This document shows positions 1-10,070 of a DNA stretch of 48,846 nucleotides, one piece after another. A model generated the notes under the pieces. It worked only from the letters and a program-made list of their open reading frames with translations. It made no database searches and was not told where the DNA came from. The stretch comes from Candidatus Methylomirabilota bacterium. Lineage in GTDB: Bacteria > Methylomirabilota > Methylomirabilia > Rokubacteriales > CSP1-6. A program made the position numbers and the translations under genes. Each line of letters opens with the position of its first letter. Within the stretch, counting starts at the first letter, position 1. The DNA lies in assembly GCA_035260325.1 (NCBI GenBank), contig DATFVL010000240.1, positions 1 to 48,846 on the forward strand, read 5' to 3'.

Positions 1-1
1 C

Positions 2-520
2 CGCCACTTCCTGCCCGCGGCCCTGGCGCTCGGCGACGCCCACGAGGCGGTGGGCGAGCGCCGCGAAGCCGTCCGCGCGTGGGAGCGGGCCGCGGAGGTC
101 CAGCCCGCGCTGCCGCTCCTCGCGCGGCTCGAGCGCGCCTACCGCGAGGAGGGGCGCCCGAGCCGGATGATCGCGCTCTACCGCGGGGCGATCGACCGGG
201 CGCCCGACGACCTGTCGCTCGCCGTCGCGCTCGGGCGCGTCTTCTTCGAGCTCGAGATGCTCGACGAGGCCGCCGACGAGCTCGAGAAGGTCGAGGTCCG
301 GGCGCCCGACCTCCCGGCCGTCCACGCCTTCCTGGGCGCGGTGTTCGAGCGGCGCGGCGAGACCCGTGAGGCGTTCGCCGAGTACCGGCGCGCCCTCCAG
401 CTCGCCCAGGGGTTCGACTGGCCGCACCGCTGCGCGGCGTGCGGCGCCACGGCGCCGACCTGGCAAGACCGCTGCCCGCGCTGCCGCCGCTGGAACACGC
501 TGCGCCCCGCGCACCGCTGA
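2..520 (+). CDS. lapB: LapB/YciM-like TPR protein, C-terminal part
   Basis: The reading frame is open from the left edge, so the gene is 5'-truncated by the window. The visible part has helical TPR-type repeats with the A/L/Y spacing typical of the fold. It ends in a rubredoxin-like metal-binding knuckle, C-x2-C then C-x2-C in the last 30 residues, with a W-N-T-L-R-P tail. TPRs followed by this zinc ribbon are the signature of LapB (YciM), the inner-membrane-anchored regulator of LPS assembly and LpxC turnover. The N-terminal membrane anchor lies outside the window and cannot be checked. It is followed 18 bases later by comF. Another TPR protein with a zinc ribbon is possible, but the C-terminal ribbon resembles LapB most closely. 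Confidence 0.7.
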   Translation, partial: RHFLPAALALGDAHEAVGERREAVRAWERAAEVQPALPLLARLERAYREEGRPSRMIALYRGAIDRAPDDLSLAVALGRVFFELEMLDEAADELEKVEVRAPDLPAVHAFLGAVFERRGETREAFAEYRRALQLAQGFDWPHRCAACGATAPTWQDRCPRCRRWNTLRPAHR

Positions 521-538
521 GCGGGAGCGTCGCCGCCC

Positions 539-1234
539 GTGAAGACGGTCGCCACCGCCCTCCTGGACCTCGTCTTTCCCGCGCTCTGTCCGGTCTGCCA
601 GACCCGCCTGGGCGCCGGCCGGCGCGATCCCCTCTGCGGGGGATGCTGGGACGCGATCGAGCGCATCGCGCCGCCCTACTGCGACGCGTGCGGCGCGCCG
701 GGGCCGCCGCGCTGCGCGTCCTGCGCCGCGGCGCCGCCCGCGTGGGACTACGCGCGTAGCGCCGCGCGCTACGCCGGCCCGCTGCGCGAAGCGCTCCACG
801 CGTTCAAGTTCGCGGGGCGGCGCGCGCTCGCGCGGCCGCTGGCCGACCTCCTGGTCGAGGAGTGTCTTCCCGCGCTGCCTCCGGGCATCGCCGCGGTCGT
901 CCCGGTGCCGCTCGGGTGGGAGCGCGAGCGGGAGCGTGGCTTCAACCAGGCGCGCCTCCTGGCCGAGCGCGTGGCGGGGCGCCTCGGCGTCCCGCTCCGT
1001 CCACGCTGGACGGTCCGGGTGCGCGCGACCCCGCCGCAGAGCGACCTCGCCGCGGCGGAGCGGCGGGCGAACGTCCGGGGGGCGTTCCGCGCGTCGGCCG
1101 CGGCCGCCGGGCGGCACGTGCTCGTCGTGGACGACGTCTTCACCACCGGCGCGACGCTCGGCGAGTGCGCGACGGCGCTCCGCGACGCCGGCGCGGCCCG
1201 TATCGGGCTCCTGACAGTTGCCCGCGTCCTCTGA
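539..1234 (+). CDS. comF: ComF family phosphoribosyltransferase-like protein
   Basis: 231 residues with the ComF plan: an N-terminal cysteine-rich zinc-finger part (C-P-V-C, C-G-G-C, C-D-A-C, C-A-S-C within the first ~70 residues) and a C-terminal type I phosphoribosyltransferase domain. The PRPP loop is visible as V-V-D-D-V-F-T-T-G-A-T near residue 198. ComF proteins are linked to DNA uptake and recombination in competent bacteria; outside competent species the role is unclear and the name is often given on homology alone. The GTG start follows a GGGAG box. No other competence gene is nearby, so a role in transformation is only family knowledge. Confidence 0.85.
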   Translation: MKTVATALLDLVFPALCPVCQTRLGAGRRDPLCGGCWDAIERIAPPYCDACGAPGPPRCASCAAAPPAWDYARSAARYAGPLREALHAFKFAGRRALARPLADLLVEECLPALPPGIAAVVPVPLGWERERERGFNQARLLAERVAGRLGVPLRPRWTVRVRATPPQSDLAAAERRANVRGAFRASAAAAGRHVLVVDDVFTTGATLGECATALRDAGAARIGLLTVARVL

Positions 1235-1247
1235 GCCACCGTATAAT
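1218..1247 (+). promoter_or_regulatory. sigma70-type promoter of the gap operon
   Basis: A perfect TATAAT (1242-1247) lies 18 bases after TTGCCC (1218-1223), partly inside the end of comF. The hexamer stands out against a ~70% GC background. It would give a leader of about 45 bases before gap, whose Shine-Dalgarno AAGGAG is just upstream of its ATG. Confidence 0.6.
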
Positions 1248-1270
1248 CGGATGACGCTGTCCGGTACTGA

Positions 1271-2305
<1,035 letters not shown>

Positions 2306-2312
2306 GCCGGGC

Positions 2313-3494
2313 TTGCCGAAGCTCACGCTCGAGCAGCTGGACCTCGCGGGCAAGCGCGTCTTCCTCCGCGCCGACCTCAACGTCCCGCTCGCGGAGGGCG
2401 GGATCGCGGACGACACCCGGCTCCGGGCGGTGCTTCCTACGATCCGGTACGCGCTGAAGGCCGGCGCCGCGGTCGTCCTCGCCTCCCACCTGGGCCGGCC
2501 GAAGGGCCGGGACCCGCGGTACTCGCTGCGGCCCGTCGGCGAGCGCCTCGCGGCGCTCCTGGGCCAGGCGGTCGAGCTTGCCCCCGACTGCGTCGGGCCC
2601 GAGACCGCCGCGCGCGCGCGGGCGCTCGCGCCGGGCGACGTCCTGCTCCTGGAGAACCTCCGGTTCCATCCCGGGGAGGAGAAGAACGACGACGCGTTCG
2701 CCCGCGAGCTCGCCGCGCTCGCCGACTGCTACGTGAACGACGCGTTCGCCGCCGCGCACCGGGCGCACGCCTCGATCGACGCGATCACGCGCCACCTCCG
2801 GCCCGCCGCGGCCGGGCTGCTCATGCGGCGGGAGCTCGACGCGCTCGGCAGGATCCTCGAGGCGCCGGCCCGGCCGCTCGTGGCGATCCTCGGCGGCGCG
2901 AAGGTCTCGGACAAGCTCGCGCTCGTCGGCCACCTGCTCGAGCGGGTGGACGCCCTCCTGATCGGCGGCGCCATGGCCTTCACGTTCCTCCAGGCGTTGG
3001 GCCACGCGGTGGGGCGCTCGCTCGTCGAGGCCGGCCGCGTCGAGACGGCGCGCGGCGCGCTCGAGACGGCGCGGCGGCGCGGCGTCCGCGTCGGGCTGCC
3101 CGTGGACGCGCTCGTCGCCGAGGGCCTCGACAGCCCGTCGGGCCGCGCGGTCGGCGTGCGCGAGATCCCGCCCGACCTCATGGGCCTCGACATCGGCCCG
3201 CGCACGGCGGAGGCGTTCGCGGCCGAGCTGCGCACGGCGCGGACGATCGCGTGGAACGGGCCCATGGGCGTCTTCGAGAAGGCGCCGTTCGCCGGCGGCA
3301 CGCTCGCGGTCGCGCGCGCCGTGGCCGCGGCCCCCGCGTTCTCGGTCGTCGGCGGCGGCGACACGATCGCCGCGGTCGCCCAGGCCGGCGTGGCCGACCG
3401 CATCGGCTACGTCTCGACGGCGGGCGGCGCGTTCCTCGAGTACCTCGAGGGGCGGAAGCTCCCGGGCGTCGAGGCGCTGGCGGAGGCCGCGTGA
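2313..3494 (+). CDS. pgk: Phosphoglycerate kinase
   Basis: 393 residues, the standard bacterial length. It transfers phosphate from 1,3-bisphosphoglycerate to ADP. The N-terminal substrate site R-A-D-L-N-V-P-L, the H-L-G-R-P (about residue 62) and the C-terminal nucleotide loop V-V-G-G-G-D-T-I are all present. The start is TTG at 2313, seven bases after the gap stop; it puts the conserved K-L-T-L-E-Q-L-D-L start in place, and no ATG or GTG upstream fits. There is no strong ribosome site, so translation is probably coupled to gap. Confidence 0.97.
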   Translation: MPKLTLEQLDLAGKRVFLRADLNVPLAEGGIADDTRLRAVLPTIRYALKAGAAVVLASHLGRPKGRDPRYSLRPVGERLAALLGQAVELAPDCVGPETAARARALAPGDVLLLENLRFHPGEEKNDDAFARELAALADCYVNDAFAAAHRAHASIDAITRHLRPAAAGLLMRRELDALGRILEAPARPLVAILGGAKVSDKLALVGHLLERVDALLIGGAMAFTFLQALGHAVGRSLVEAGRVETARGALETARRRGVRVGLPVDALVAEGLDSPSGRAVGVREIPPDLMGLDIGPRTAEAFAAELRTARTIAWNGPMGVFEKAPFAGGTLAVARAVAAAPAFSVVGGGDTIAAVAQAGVADRIGYVSTAGGAFLEYLEGRKLPGVEALAEAA

Positions 3495-4270
3495 GGACGC
3501 CGCTCGTCATCGGCAACTGGAAGATGAACGGCGCCGTCGCGGAGTCGAAGGCGCTCGCCGGCGCGCTCCGCGAGGGCCTCAAGCGCCCGCGCGGCGTGCA
3601 GGTGGTCGTCTGCCCGCCGTTCACGGCGCTCGCGGCGGTCGGGGAGATCCTCGCCGGCGGGCCGATCCTCCTCGGCGCGCAGACCTGCCACCACGAGCCG
3701 TCGGGCGCCCACACGGGCGAGATCGCGCCGCCGATGCTCGTGGAGCTCGGCTGCCGCTACGTGCTGCTCGGCCACTCCGAGCGCCGGCGGGAGATCGGGG
3801 AGTCCGACGAGCTGATCAACAAGAAAGTCCGCGGCGCGCTCGCGCACGGCCTCACGCCGGTGCTCTGCGTCGGCGAGACCGCCGACGAGCGGCGGCAGGG
3901 GCTCACGTTCCCGACGGTCGAGGGCCAGCTCCGCGCCGGGCTCGCCGGCCTGGCGCCGGACCAGCTCGACAAGGCCACCCTCGCCTACGAGCCCGTCTGG
4001 GCGATCGGCACGGGTGTCAACGCGACCGCCGGCCAGGCGGCCGAGGTGCACGGCTACCTCCGCGGGCTCGTCGCCGAGCTCGCGTCGAAGGAGATCGCGC
4101 AGGCGGCCCGGATCCTCTACGGCGGCAGCGTCAACGCCGAGAACGCCGAGGGGCTCGTCGCCGAGGTCGAGATCGACGGCGCGCTCGTCGGGGGCGCCAG
4201 CCTGAGCGCGCCGACGTTCATCACGATCGTCAGGAAGGCGGCGCGCGGCGGCGCGGCGTCGAAGGAGTGA
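3491..4270 (+). CDS. tpiA: Triosephosphate isomerase
   Basis: 259 residues. It interconverts dihydroxyacetone phosphate and glyceraldehyde 3-phosphate. All catalytic residues are visible: Asn9/Lys11 in G-N-W-K-M-N, His95 in L-L-G-H-S-E-R-R and Glu167 in A-Y-E-P-V-W-A-I-G-T-G, plus the phosphate loop L-Y-G-G-S-V. The open frame extends further upstream, but the GTG at 3491, overlapping the pgk stop as GTGA, is the start that matches the family N-terminus. The overlap implies translational coupling. Confidence 0.97.
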   Translation: MRTPLVIGNWKMNGAVAESKALAGALREGLKRPRGVQVVVCPPFTALAAVGEILAGGPILLGAQTCHHEPSGAHTGEIAPPMLVELGCRYVLLGHSERRREIGESDELINKKVRGALAHGLTPVLCVGETADERRQGLTFPTVEGQLRAGLAGLAPDQLDKATLAYEPVWAIGTGVNATAGQAAEVHGYLRGLVAELASKEIAQAARILYGGSVNAENAEGLVAEVEIDGALVGGASLSAPTFITIVRKAARGGAASKE

Positions 4271-4274
4271 GGGA

Positions 4275-4619
4275 ATGCACATCGCGCTGATCGTCGTCCA
4301 CGTCCTCGCGTGCTTCGCGATCATGGGCATCGTGCTCCTCCAGGCGGGCAAGGGCGCCGACATCGGCTCCGCGTTCGGCGGCGCCGGCACGCAGGCGGTC
4401 TTCGGCTCGATGGGGACGCCGACGATCCTCGGGAAGATCACGACCGTGATCGCGATCGTCTTCACGCTGACCTCGTTCAGCCTCGCCCTGATGGGCGGCG
4501 AGCGCGGGGGCTCGGTCGTGCGCGAGGCCCCGTCCGCGCCGGCCGCCCCGGCACCGAGCGTCCCGGCCCCGGCCGCGCCGGCCCCCGCGGCGCCCGCGCC
4601 GCCCGTAGCGCCGCGCTGA
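4275..4619 (+). CDS. secG: Preprotein translocase subunit SecG
   Basis: 114 residues with two hydrophobic segments (about 3-22 and 53-73) joined by the conserved glycine-rich loop L-L-Q-x-G-K-G-A-D-I-G-S-A-F-G-G. SecG is the small accessory subunit of the SecYEG channel in the inner membrane. The last 35 residues form a long Ala/Pro tail (A-P-A-P repeats) often seen in high-GC relatives. AAGGAG lies immediately before the start, overlapping the tpiA stop region. secG next to tpiA is a conserved neighbourhood. Confidence 0.95.
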   Translation: MHIALIVVHVLACFAIMGIVLLQAGKGADIGSAFGGAGTQAVFGSMGTPTILGKITTVIAIVFTLTSFSLALMGGERGGSVVREAPSAPAAPAPSVPAPAAPAPAAPAPPVAPR

Positions 4620-4621
4620 GC

Positions 4622-6277
4622 GTGAGACCGGCCGCCGCCGTCCCAGCCCTGGCGCTCGCGGTCGCCCTCGCCGTCGCGGCGTGCGGCGGCGAGGCCGACA
4701 GCGCCGTCGACCAGGGCGTCGGCCGCCCGGGCGACACGCCCGCCCACGGCGACACCTTCATCGAGGCGCTGACCGGCAACATCTCGGGCCTGATCCCGAA
4801 CGTGCTGACCGACAGCCCGTCGTTCGAGGTCGGCTCGCTGATCTACAACGGCCTCGTGACGCGCGATCGCGACCTCAACCTCGTGGGCGAGCTCGCGGAG
4901 TCATGGAAGTTCAGCCGGGACTGCCTCGACCTCACCCTCACCCTGCGCCGGAACGCGCGCTGGCACGACGGCCGGCCCTTCACCGCCGCGGACGTCATCT
5001 TCACGTACGAGACGATGATCAACCCCAAGACGCCGACCGCGTACCGCGAGGACTTCAAGGCGGTCGAGTCCGTCGAGGCGCCGGCCCCGTACACCGTGCA
5101 CGTCCGCTACAAGCAGCCCTACGCGAAGGCCCTGCAGAGCTGGGGAATCTGGATGCTGCCCCGGCACCTGCTCGAGCCGTACGTGCGCGAGGGCAAGCTT
5201 CGCGAGGCGCCCCAGAACCGCACGAGCCCGGTCGGCACGGGCGCGTACCGGTTCCGCGAGTGGAAGCCCGGCGAGAAGGTGGTGCTCGTCGCCAACCCCG
5301 ACTACTTCGAGGGCCAGCCGTACATCTCGCGCGTCGTGTACCGCATCATCCCGAGCCAGGCGACGATCTTCCTCGAGCTGAAGGCCAGAGGCGTCGACGC
5401 GGCGGGGCTCACCGCGCTGCAGTTCAAGCGCCAGACCGAGTACCCCGCCTTCCGCAAGGCGTACCACAAGTACGAGTACCCGGCGAACGCCTATACCTAT
5501 CTCGGCTTCAACCTGAAGGACCCGCGCTTCGCCGACCGGCGCGTGCGGCAGGCGATCGCGCACGCCATCGACAAGCAGGAGCTGATCGACGGCGTGCTGC
5601 TCGGCCTCGGGCGCGACGCCACGGGCCCCTACAAGCCCGGGACGTGGGCCCACAACCCGAACGTCAAGCGTTACCCGCACGACATGGCGAAGGCGCGCGC
5701 GCTGCTCGCGGAGGCGGGGTGGAAGGCGAACGACGACGGCGTGCTCGTGGACACGCACGGCCAGCCGTTCGCGTTCGAGCTCCTGACGAACCAGGGGAAC
5801 GACGAGCGCAAGAAGGTCGCGGAGATCGTCCAGGCCTCGCTGAAAGACCTCGGCATCCACGTGGACATCCGTGTGATCGAGTGGGCGTCCTTCCTCAAGG
5901 AGTACATCAAGAAGCGCCGGTTCGACGCGATCATCCTCGGCTGGGGCATCGGGCTCGACCCCGACCAGTACGAGATCTGGCACTCGTCGAAGACCGGGCC
6001 GGACGAGCTCAACCACATCTCCTACACGAACCCCGAGGTGGACGCGTTGCTCGAGCAGGGGCGGCGGTCGTGCCGGCAGGCGGAGCGCAAGACGTACTAC
6101 GACCGGCTCCAGGCGATCCTCGCCGAGGACCAGCCGATCGTGTTCCTCTACTTCCGCGACGCGCTGCCCGTCGTCTCCTCGCGCGTCCGCGGCATCGTGC
6201 CGGCGCCGAACGGGATCCGGTACAACTTCAACGAGTGGTATGTGCCGAAGCACCTGCAGCGCTACACGGCGGGGTGA
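4622..6277 (+). CDS. ABC transporter substrate-binding lipoprotein, peptide/nickel family (SBP_bac_5)
   Basis: 551 residues from the GTG at 4622, two bases after the secG stop. This start leaves a proper lipoprotein signal: an Ala/Val/Leu core and lipobox V-A-A-C with Cys21; longer upstream starts would bury it. The mature part has the Family 5 solute-binding look (D-S-P-S-F-E-V-G-S-L-I-Y-N-G-L, then R-R-N-A-R-W-H-D-G-R-P-F-T-A-A-D-V near residue 110), known from DppA/OppA. It would capture oligopeptides or related solutes in the periplasm and hand them to the two permeases that follow. The actual ligand cannot be read from sequence. Confidence 0.93.
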   Translation: MRPAAAVPALALAVALAVAACGGEADSAVDQGVGRPGDTPAHGDTFIEALTGNISGLIPNVLTDSPSFEVGSLIYNGLVTRDRDLNLVGELAESWKFSRDCLDLTLTLRRNARWHDGRPFTAADVIFTYETMINPKTPTAYREDFKAVESVEAPAPYTVHVRYKQPYAKALQSWGIWMLPRHLLEPYVREGKLREAPQNRTSPVGTGAYRFREWKPGEKVVLVANPDYFEGQPYISRVVYRIIPSQATIFLELKARGVDAAGLTALQFKRQTEYPAFRKAYHKYEYPANAYTYLGFNLKDPRFADRRVRQAIAHAIDKQELIDGVLLGLGRDATGPYKPGTWAHNPNVKRYPHDMAKARALLAEAGWKANDDGVLVDTHGQPFAFELLTNQGNDERKKVAEIVQASLKDLGIHVDIRVIEWASFLKEYIKKRRFDAIILGWGIGLDPDQYEIWHSSKTGPDELNHISYTNPEVDALLEQGRRSCRQAERKTYYDRLQAILAEDQPIVFLYFRDALPVVSSRVRGIVPAPNGIRYNFNEWYVPKHLQRYTAG

Positions 6278-6291
6278 CCGCGCGGGTACGA

Positions 6292-6297
6292 TAGAAT
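6292..6297 (+). promoter_or_regulatory. Candidate -10 element before the permease gene
   Basis: TAGAAT ends eight bases before the ATG of the permease gene, in an otherwise GC-rich 28-base gap. No convincing -35 is visible. If used, the transcript would begin almost at the start codon. There is no Shine-Dalgarno in this gap, which fits a leaderless internal transcript. Confidence 0.35.
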
Positions 6298-6305
6298 AAC
6301 GCGGC

Positions 6306-7301
6306 ATGTTCCGGTACGCGCTCCGGCGTCTCCTCCTGGCGTTCCCCCTCCTGATCGGCATCACCTTCGTCTCCTTCGTCGTGATCCACCTGGCGCCGGG
6401 TCGCCCCGGCGAGGTGGTGACGGGCGAGCTGAGCGCCGAGTCGCAGAAGGAGCTGTGGCAGATGCTGGAGAAGGAGTACGGGCTCGACAAGCCGCTCCAC
6501 GTCCAGTACTGGACCTGGCTCGGCCGGCTCGCCCGGCTCGACTTCGGCCGGTCGTTCTCGCCCGACGCGCGGCCCGTCCTCCAGAAGATCGGCGAGCGGC
6601 TCCCGATCACGCTGCTCCTCAACATCATCGAGATGCTGATCATCATTGCGTTCGCCGTCCCGATCGGCGTCCTCTCGGCGACGCGCCAGTACTCGCTGTT
6701 CGACAAGGTCACCACGGTCTTCGTCTTCGTCGGCTTCGCGACGCCCGACTTCTGGCTCGCGCTGCTCCTCATGATCCTCTTCGGCGTGCAGCTCGGGTGG
6801 CTGCCCATCTCGGGCCTGCGCTCGCTCAACTGGGAGTACCTGTCGTTCTGGCGCCAGCAGTGGGACTTCGCGGGCCACCTCCTCCTGCCGATCGTCGTCG
6901 CCACCTTCGGCGGGCTCGCCGGCTTCTCCCGCTACATGCGCCAGTCCATGCTCGAGGTCATCCGGCAGGACTACGTGCAGTCGGCGCGCGCCAAGGGGCT
7001 CCCGGAGCGCGTCGTGATCGGCAAGCACGCGCTCCGGAACGCGATGCTCCCGGTCGTGACCGTGCTGGGCCTGTCGCTGCCGGGGCTCATCGGCGGCAGC
7101 GTGATCGTGGAGTCCATCTTCGCGATCCCCGGGATGGGCCAGCTCATGGTCCAGGCGGTGTTCGAGCGCGACTACCCGGTGATCATGGGCAACCTCGTCA
7201 TCGTCTCGACCCTCACGCTGGGCGCCAACCTCCTCGCCGACCTCACCTACAGCCTCGTCGATCCGCGGATCCGCGTCGGCGCGCGCCGGGGTCGACGGTG
7301 A
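6306..7301 (+). CDS. ABC transporter permease, DppB/OppB type
   Basis: 331 residues, a normal DppB length. An N-terminal membrane segment (about 9-28) is followed by a periplasmic loop containing L-A-P-G-R-P-G and the Y-G-L-D-K-P-L-x-V-Q-Y signature. Several further membrane segments follow. The EAA loop that contacts the ATPase is visible as [10 protein letters not shown] around residue 222. It forms the inner-membrane channel with the next gene, fed by the binding lipoprotein upstream. Confidence 0.94.
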   Translation: MFRYALRRLLLAFPLLIGITFVSFVVIHLAPGRPGEVVTGELSAESQKELWQMLEKEYGLDKPLHVQYWTWLGRLARLDFGRSFSPDARPVLQKIGERLPITLLLNIIEMLIIIAFAVPIGVLSATRQYSLFDKVTTVFVFVGFATPDFWLALLLMILFGVQLGWLPISGLRSLNWEYLSFWRQQWDFAGHLLLPIVVATFGGLAGFSRYMRQSMLEVIRQDYVQSARAKGLPERVVIGKHALRNAMLPVVTVLGLSLPGLIGGSVIVESIFAIPGMGQLMVQAVFERDYPVIMGNLVIVSTLTLGANLLADLTYSLVDPRIRVGARRGRR

Positions 7302-7305
7302 GCGC

Positions 7306-8163
7306 GTGAGGGCGTTCTGGAAGGCGTTCCGCCGCAACCGCCTGGCGCTGGTCGGCGGGGTGGTCGTGGCCTTGCTCGCCGCGCTCGCGATCCTGGCGCC
7401 CGCGATCGCGCCGTGGGACGCCAACCGGCCCGACGTGAAGAAGATCCTCGACGCCCCGTCGCAGATCCACCCGCTCGGCACCGACCTGCTCGGCCGTGAC
7501 GTGCTCTCGCGGATGCTCTACGGCGCGCGCGTGTCGCTCGCCGTGGGCTTCGTCTCCGTCGGCATCGCGTCGCTGATCGGCACCATGCTGGGCGCCGCCG
7601 CCGGCTACAACGGCGGCGTCGTGGACGGGGCCATCATGCGGCTCGTGGACCTCATGCTCGTGTTCCCGCGCTTCTTCCTGCTGCTCGCGGTCCTCGCCTT
7701 CCTGCGCCCGTCCATCTGGACGATCATGGCGGTCATCGGGCTCACGGGCTGGATGGGGGTCGCGCGCCTCGTGCGCGCCGAGTTTCTCGCGCTGAAGGAG
7801 CGCGAGTTCGTCCTCTGGTCGCAGGCGGTCGGCGCGAGCGGCTTCCGGGTCATCTGGCGCCACATCCTGCCGAACGCCATGGCGCCCGTGCTCGTCGCGA
7901 TGACGCTCGGCATCCCGGCCGCGATCCTGACGGAGTCGGGCCTGTCCTTCCTCGGCCTCGGCGTCCAGCCGCCCCACGCGTCGTGGGGCAACATCCTGAA
8001 CGAGGGCAAGGACGCGATCGAGATCGGCTGGTGGCTCTCCGTCTACCCCGGGCTCGCGATCCTCGTCACCGTGCTGTCCTACAACCTCCTCGGCGAGGGG
8101 ATCCGCGACGCGCTCGATCCGCGGCTCCGGCAGAGCGTCGGGCGAATTGCCGCGCGCCGGTAG
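7306..8163 (+). CDS. ABC transporter permease, DppC/OppC type
   Basis: 285 residues. A first membrane segment (about 12-34) precedes [15 protein letters not shown], the hallmark of DppC/OppC permeases, then the EAA-like loop near [13 protein letters not shown] and the C-terminal D-P-R-L-R. GTG start, four bases after the upstream permease stop. The operon stops here: no DppD/DppF ATPase genes follow, so the ATPases must be encoded elsewhere. Confidence 0.94.
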   Translation: MRAFWKAFRRNRLALVGGVVVALLAALAILAPAIAPWDANRPDVKKILDAPSQIHPLGTDLLGRDVLSRMLYGARVSLAVGFVSVGIASLIGTMLGAAAGYNGGVVDGAIMRLVDLMLVFPRFFLLLAVLAFLRPSIWTIMAVIGLTGWMGVARLVRAEFLALKEREFVLWSQAVGASGFRVIWRHILPNAMAPVLVAMTLGIPAAILTESGLSFLGLGVQPPHASWGNILNEGKDAIEIGWWLSVYPGLAILVTVLSYNLLGEGIRDALDPRLRQSVGRIAARR

Positions 8164-8175
8164 GCGCGTTATACT
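8147..8175 (+). promoter_or_regulatory. Promoter of tRNA-Leu
   Basis: TTGCCG (8147-8152), 17 bases, then TATACT (8170-8175). Transcription would begin near 8182, about nine bases before the mature tRNA. The -35 lies in the last codons of the permease gene. Confidence 0.6.
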
Positions 8176-8190
8176 CCGCTCTCGTCTCGC

Positions 8191-8275
<85 letters not shown>

Positions 8276-8324
8276 TCTCCTCCCGACCGTCCGGACCCAC
8301 CTGCAGGCGCCCGTTTCGCTGTGG

Positions 8325-8330
8325 CATAAT
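8325..8330 (+). promoter_or_regulatory. Candidate -10 element upstream of lipA
   Basis: CATAAT in an AT-richer patch between the tRNA and lipA. A possible in-frame ATG at 8329 overlaps this element, one reason for preferring the ATG at 8362 as the lipA start. No good -35 is seen. Confidence 0.35.
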
Positions 8331-8361
8331 GATACGGTTTGAGCGGAAAGAACGACTGCGT

Positions 8362-9267
8362 ATGACGCGCTCCCTCCCGGTCATCCAGCCCGAGAGCCTC
8401 CACGAGGGGCGCAAGCCGCCGTGGCTCAAGGTGCGCGCGCCCGGCGGGCCGAACTACATGCGTCTCAAGCACCGCATGCGCGAGTGGAACCTCCACTCCG
8501 TCTGCGAGGAGGCGCGCTGCCCCAACATCGGCGAGTGCTGGGAGGAGGCGACCGCGACGTTCATGATCCTGGGCGACGTGTGCACGCGCAACTGCGGCTA
8601 CTGCGCGATCGCGCATGGCCGGCCCACGTGGGAGGACCGCGAGGAGCCCGAGCGCCTCGGGCGCGCGGTCGGCGAGCTCGGCCTCGAGTACGTGGTGATC
8701 ACCTCCGTCAACCGCGACGACCTCGCCGACGGCGGCGCGGCCCACTGGGCGGCGACGATCCGCGCGGTCCACCGGCACGCACCGCGCTGCCGGGTCGAGG
8801 CGCTGATCCCCGACTTCCAGGGGAGCGGGGCGTCGCTCGCGGCCGTGCTCGAGGCGCGGCCCGAGGTCCTGAACCACAACACGGAAACCGTTCCGAGTCT
8901 CTACAAGTACGCGCGTCACGGCGGCCGCTACGAGCGCGTGCTCGAGCTCTTCCGCCGCGCGCGCGCGTGGGCGCCGGCGCTGCCGACGAAGTCGGGGATC
9001 ATCCTGGGGCTCGGCGAGGAACGGGACGAGCTGGTCGCGACGCTGCGTGATCTCCGCGAGGTCGGCGTCTCGATCGTGACGCTCGGCCAGTACCTGCGGC
9101 CCTCGGCGCAGCATCTGCCGGTCGCGCGCTATTACCACCCCGACGAGTTCGCCGAGCTCGCCGCGCTCGGGCGCGCGCTCGGCTTCGCGCACGTGGAGTC
9201 GGGCCCGCTCGTGCGCAGCTCGTACCACGCGAAGCGCCAGACGGACGCGGCGGGAGTAGGCGCGTGA
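8362..9267 (+). CDS. lipA: Lipoyl synthase
   Basis: 301 residues. This radical-SAM enzyme inserts two sulfurs into protein-bound octanoyl groups to make lipoyl cofactors. The auxiliary 4Fe-4S cluster motif C-x4-C-x5-C is at Cys48/53/59, the radical-SAM C-x3-C-x2-C at Cys74/78/81, and the C-terminal R-S-S-Y ligand motif is present. I chose ATG 8362, preceded by a GGAAAG-type ribosome site; an ATG 33 bases upstream overlaps a -10-like hexamer. Context is telling: the lipoyl-dependent pyruvate dehydrogenase genes lie 9 kb downstream in the same direction. No lipB is seen here. Confidence 0.97.
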   Translation: MTRSLPVIQPESLHEGRKPPWLKVRAPGGPNYMRLKHRMREWNLHSVCEEARCPNIGECWEEATATFMILGDVCTRNCGYCAIAHGRPTWEDREEPERLGRAVGELGLEYVVITSVNRDDLADGGAAHWAATIRAVHRHAPRCRVEALIPDFQGSGASLAAVLEARPEVLNHNTETVPSLYKYARHGGRYERVLELFRRARAWAPALPTKSGIILGLGEERDELVATLRDLREVGVSIVTLGQYLRPSAQHLPVARYYHPDEFAELAALGRALGFAHVESGPLVRSSYHAKRQTDAAGVGA

Positions 9268-9614
9268 GCGCCGTGACGATCCTCATGACCTTCGCCTTCG
9301 CCGCGCTCGTCACGGGCGCGCTGCTCGGGATCCCCAAGCTCGTGGCGCCGCGGCGGCTCACGCCGGTGAAGGCCGAGCCGTTCGAGTGCGGCAAGGACCC
9401 GATTGCCATCGCCGAGGGGCGCTTCGCGATCAAGTTCTCGACGGTCGCGATCTTCTTCATCCTGATCGACATCGAGCTCCTCTTCATCTGGCCCTGGGCG
9501 CTCCTCTACCGGCGGCTCGGCTGGTTCGGGTTCGCCGAGATGATGGTCTTCCTCGCCATCCTCATGCTCGGGTTCCTCTACATCTGGCGCAAGGGAGGGC
9601 TCGAGTGGGACTAG
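9264..9614 (+). CDS. nuoA: NADH-quinone oxidoreductase subunit A
   Basis: 116 residues with three membrane helices (about 7-26, 58-78, 89-109). The conserved loop K-A-E-P-F-E-C-G and the segment F-A-I-K-F-S-T-V-A-I-F-F-I-L-I-D-I-E identify NuoA, a small proton-module subunit near the quinone site. The GTG start overlaps the lipA stop as GTGA. It opens the nuo operon. Confidence 0.95.
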   Translation: MSAVTILMTFAFAALVTGALLGIPKLVAPRRLTPVKAEPFECGKDPIAIAEGRFAIKFSTVAIFFILIDIELLFIWPWALLYRRLGWFGFAEMMVFLAILMLGFLYIWRKGGLEWD

Positions 9615-10063
9615 GCACGTTCTTCACGTCGAAGATCGACGGGGCCATCGGCTGGGCGCGGAAATACTCGATCTTCCAGTACCCGTTCGTCACCGCGTGC
9701 TGCGGCATGGAGTACATGGCGACGGCGTGCTCGCACTACGACATCGACCGCTTCGGCGCGGGGCTCCCGCGCTTCTCGCCGCGCCAGGCGGACGTGCTCT
9801 TCGTCGTCGGGACGATCAGCCACAAGATGGCGCCGGTCCTCAAGCGCGTCTACGACCAGATGACCGAGCCGAAGTGGGTCGTCGCGTTCGGCGTGTGCAC
9901 GTGCACGGGCGGCTTCTACAACAACTACGCGACGGTCCAGGGGATCGACACGCTCATCCCGGTGGACGTCTACATCCCGGGCTGCCCGCCGCGCCCCGAG
10001 TCGGTCATCGACGGGCTCATGAAGCTCCAGGACAAGATCGCCGCGCAGGCCCAGAGGTACTAG
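9605..10063 (+). CDS. nuoB: NADH-quinone oxidoreductase subunit B
   Basis: 152 residues. It carries the N2 4Fe-4S cluster that passes electrons to quinone: adjacent Cys32-Cys33 in A-C-C-G-M-E-Y-M, then G-V-C-T-C-T-G-G and P-G-C-P-P-R-P-E supply the remaining ligands. The GTG at 9605 overlaps the last ten bases of nuoA and places the family N-terminus correctly; the frame is open further upstream only as a shadow of nuoA. Confidence 0.96.
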   Translation: MGLGTFFTSKIDGAIGWARKYSIFQYPFVTACCGMEYMATACSHYDIDRFGAGLPRFSPRQADVLFVVGTISHKMAPVLKRVYDQMTEPKWVVAFGVCTCTGGFYNNYATVQGIDTLIPVDVYIPGCPPRPESVIDGLMKLQDKIAAQAQRY

Positions 10064-10070
10064 GGGCGTG

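Noticed and set aside
4901-6904. 667-codon minus-strand frame opposite the ABC transporter genes
   Set aside because: Composition is of R/V/E/D shadow type with no recognisable motif; the plus-strand genes have full family signatures.
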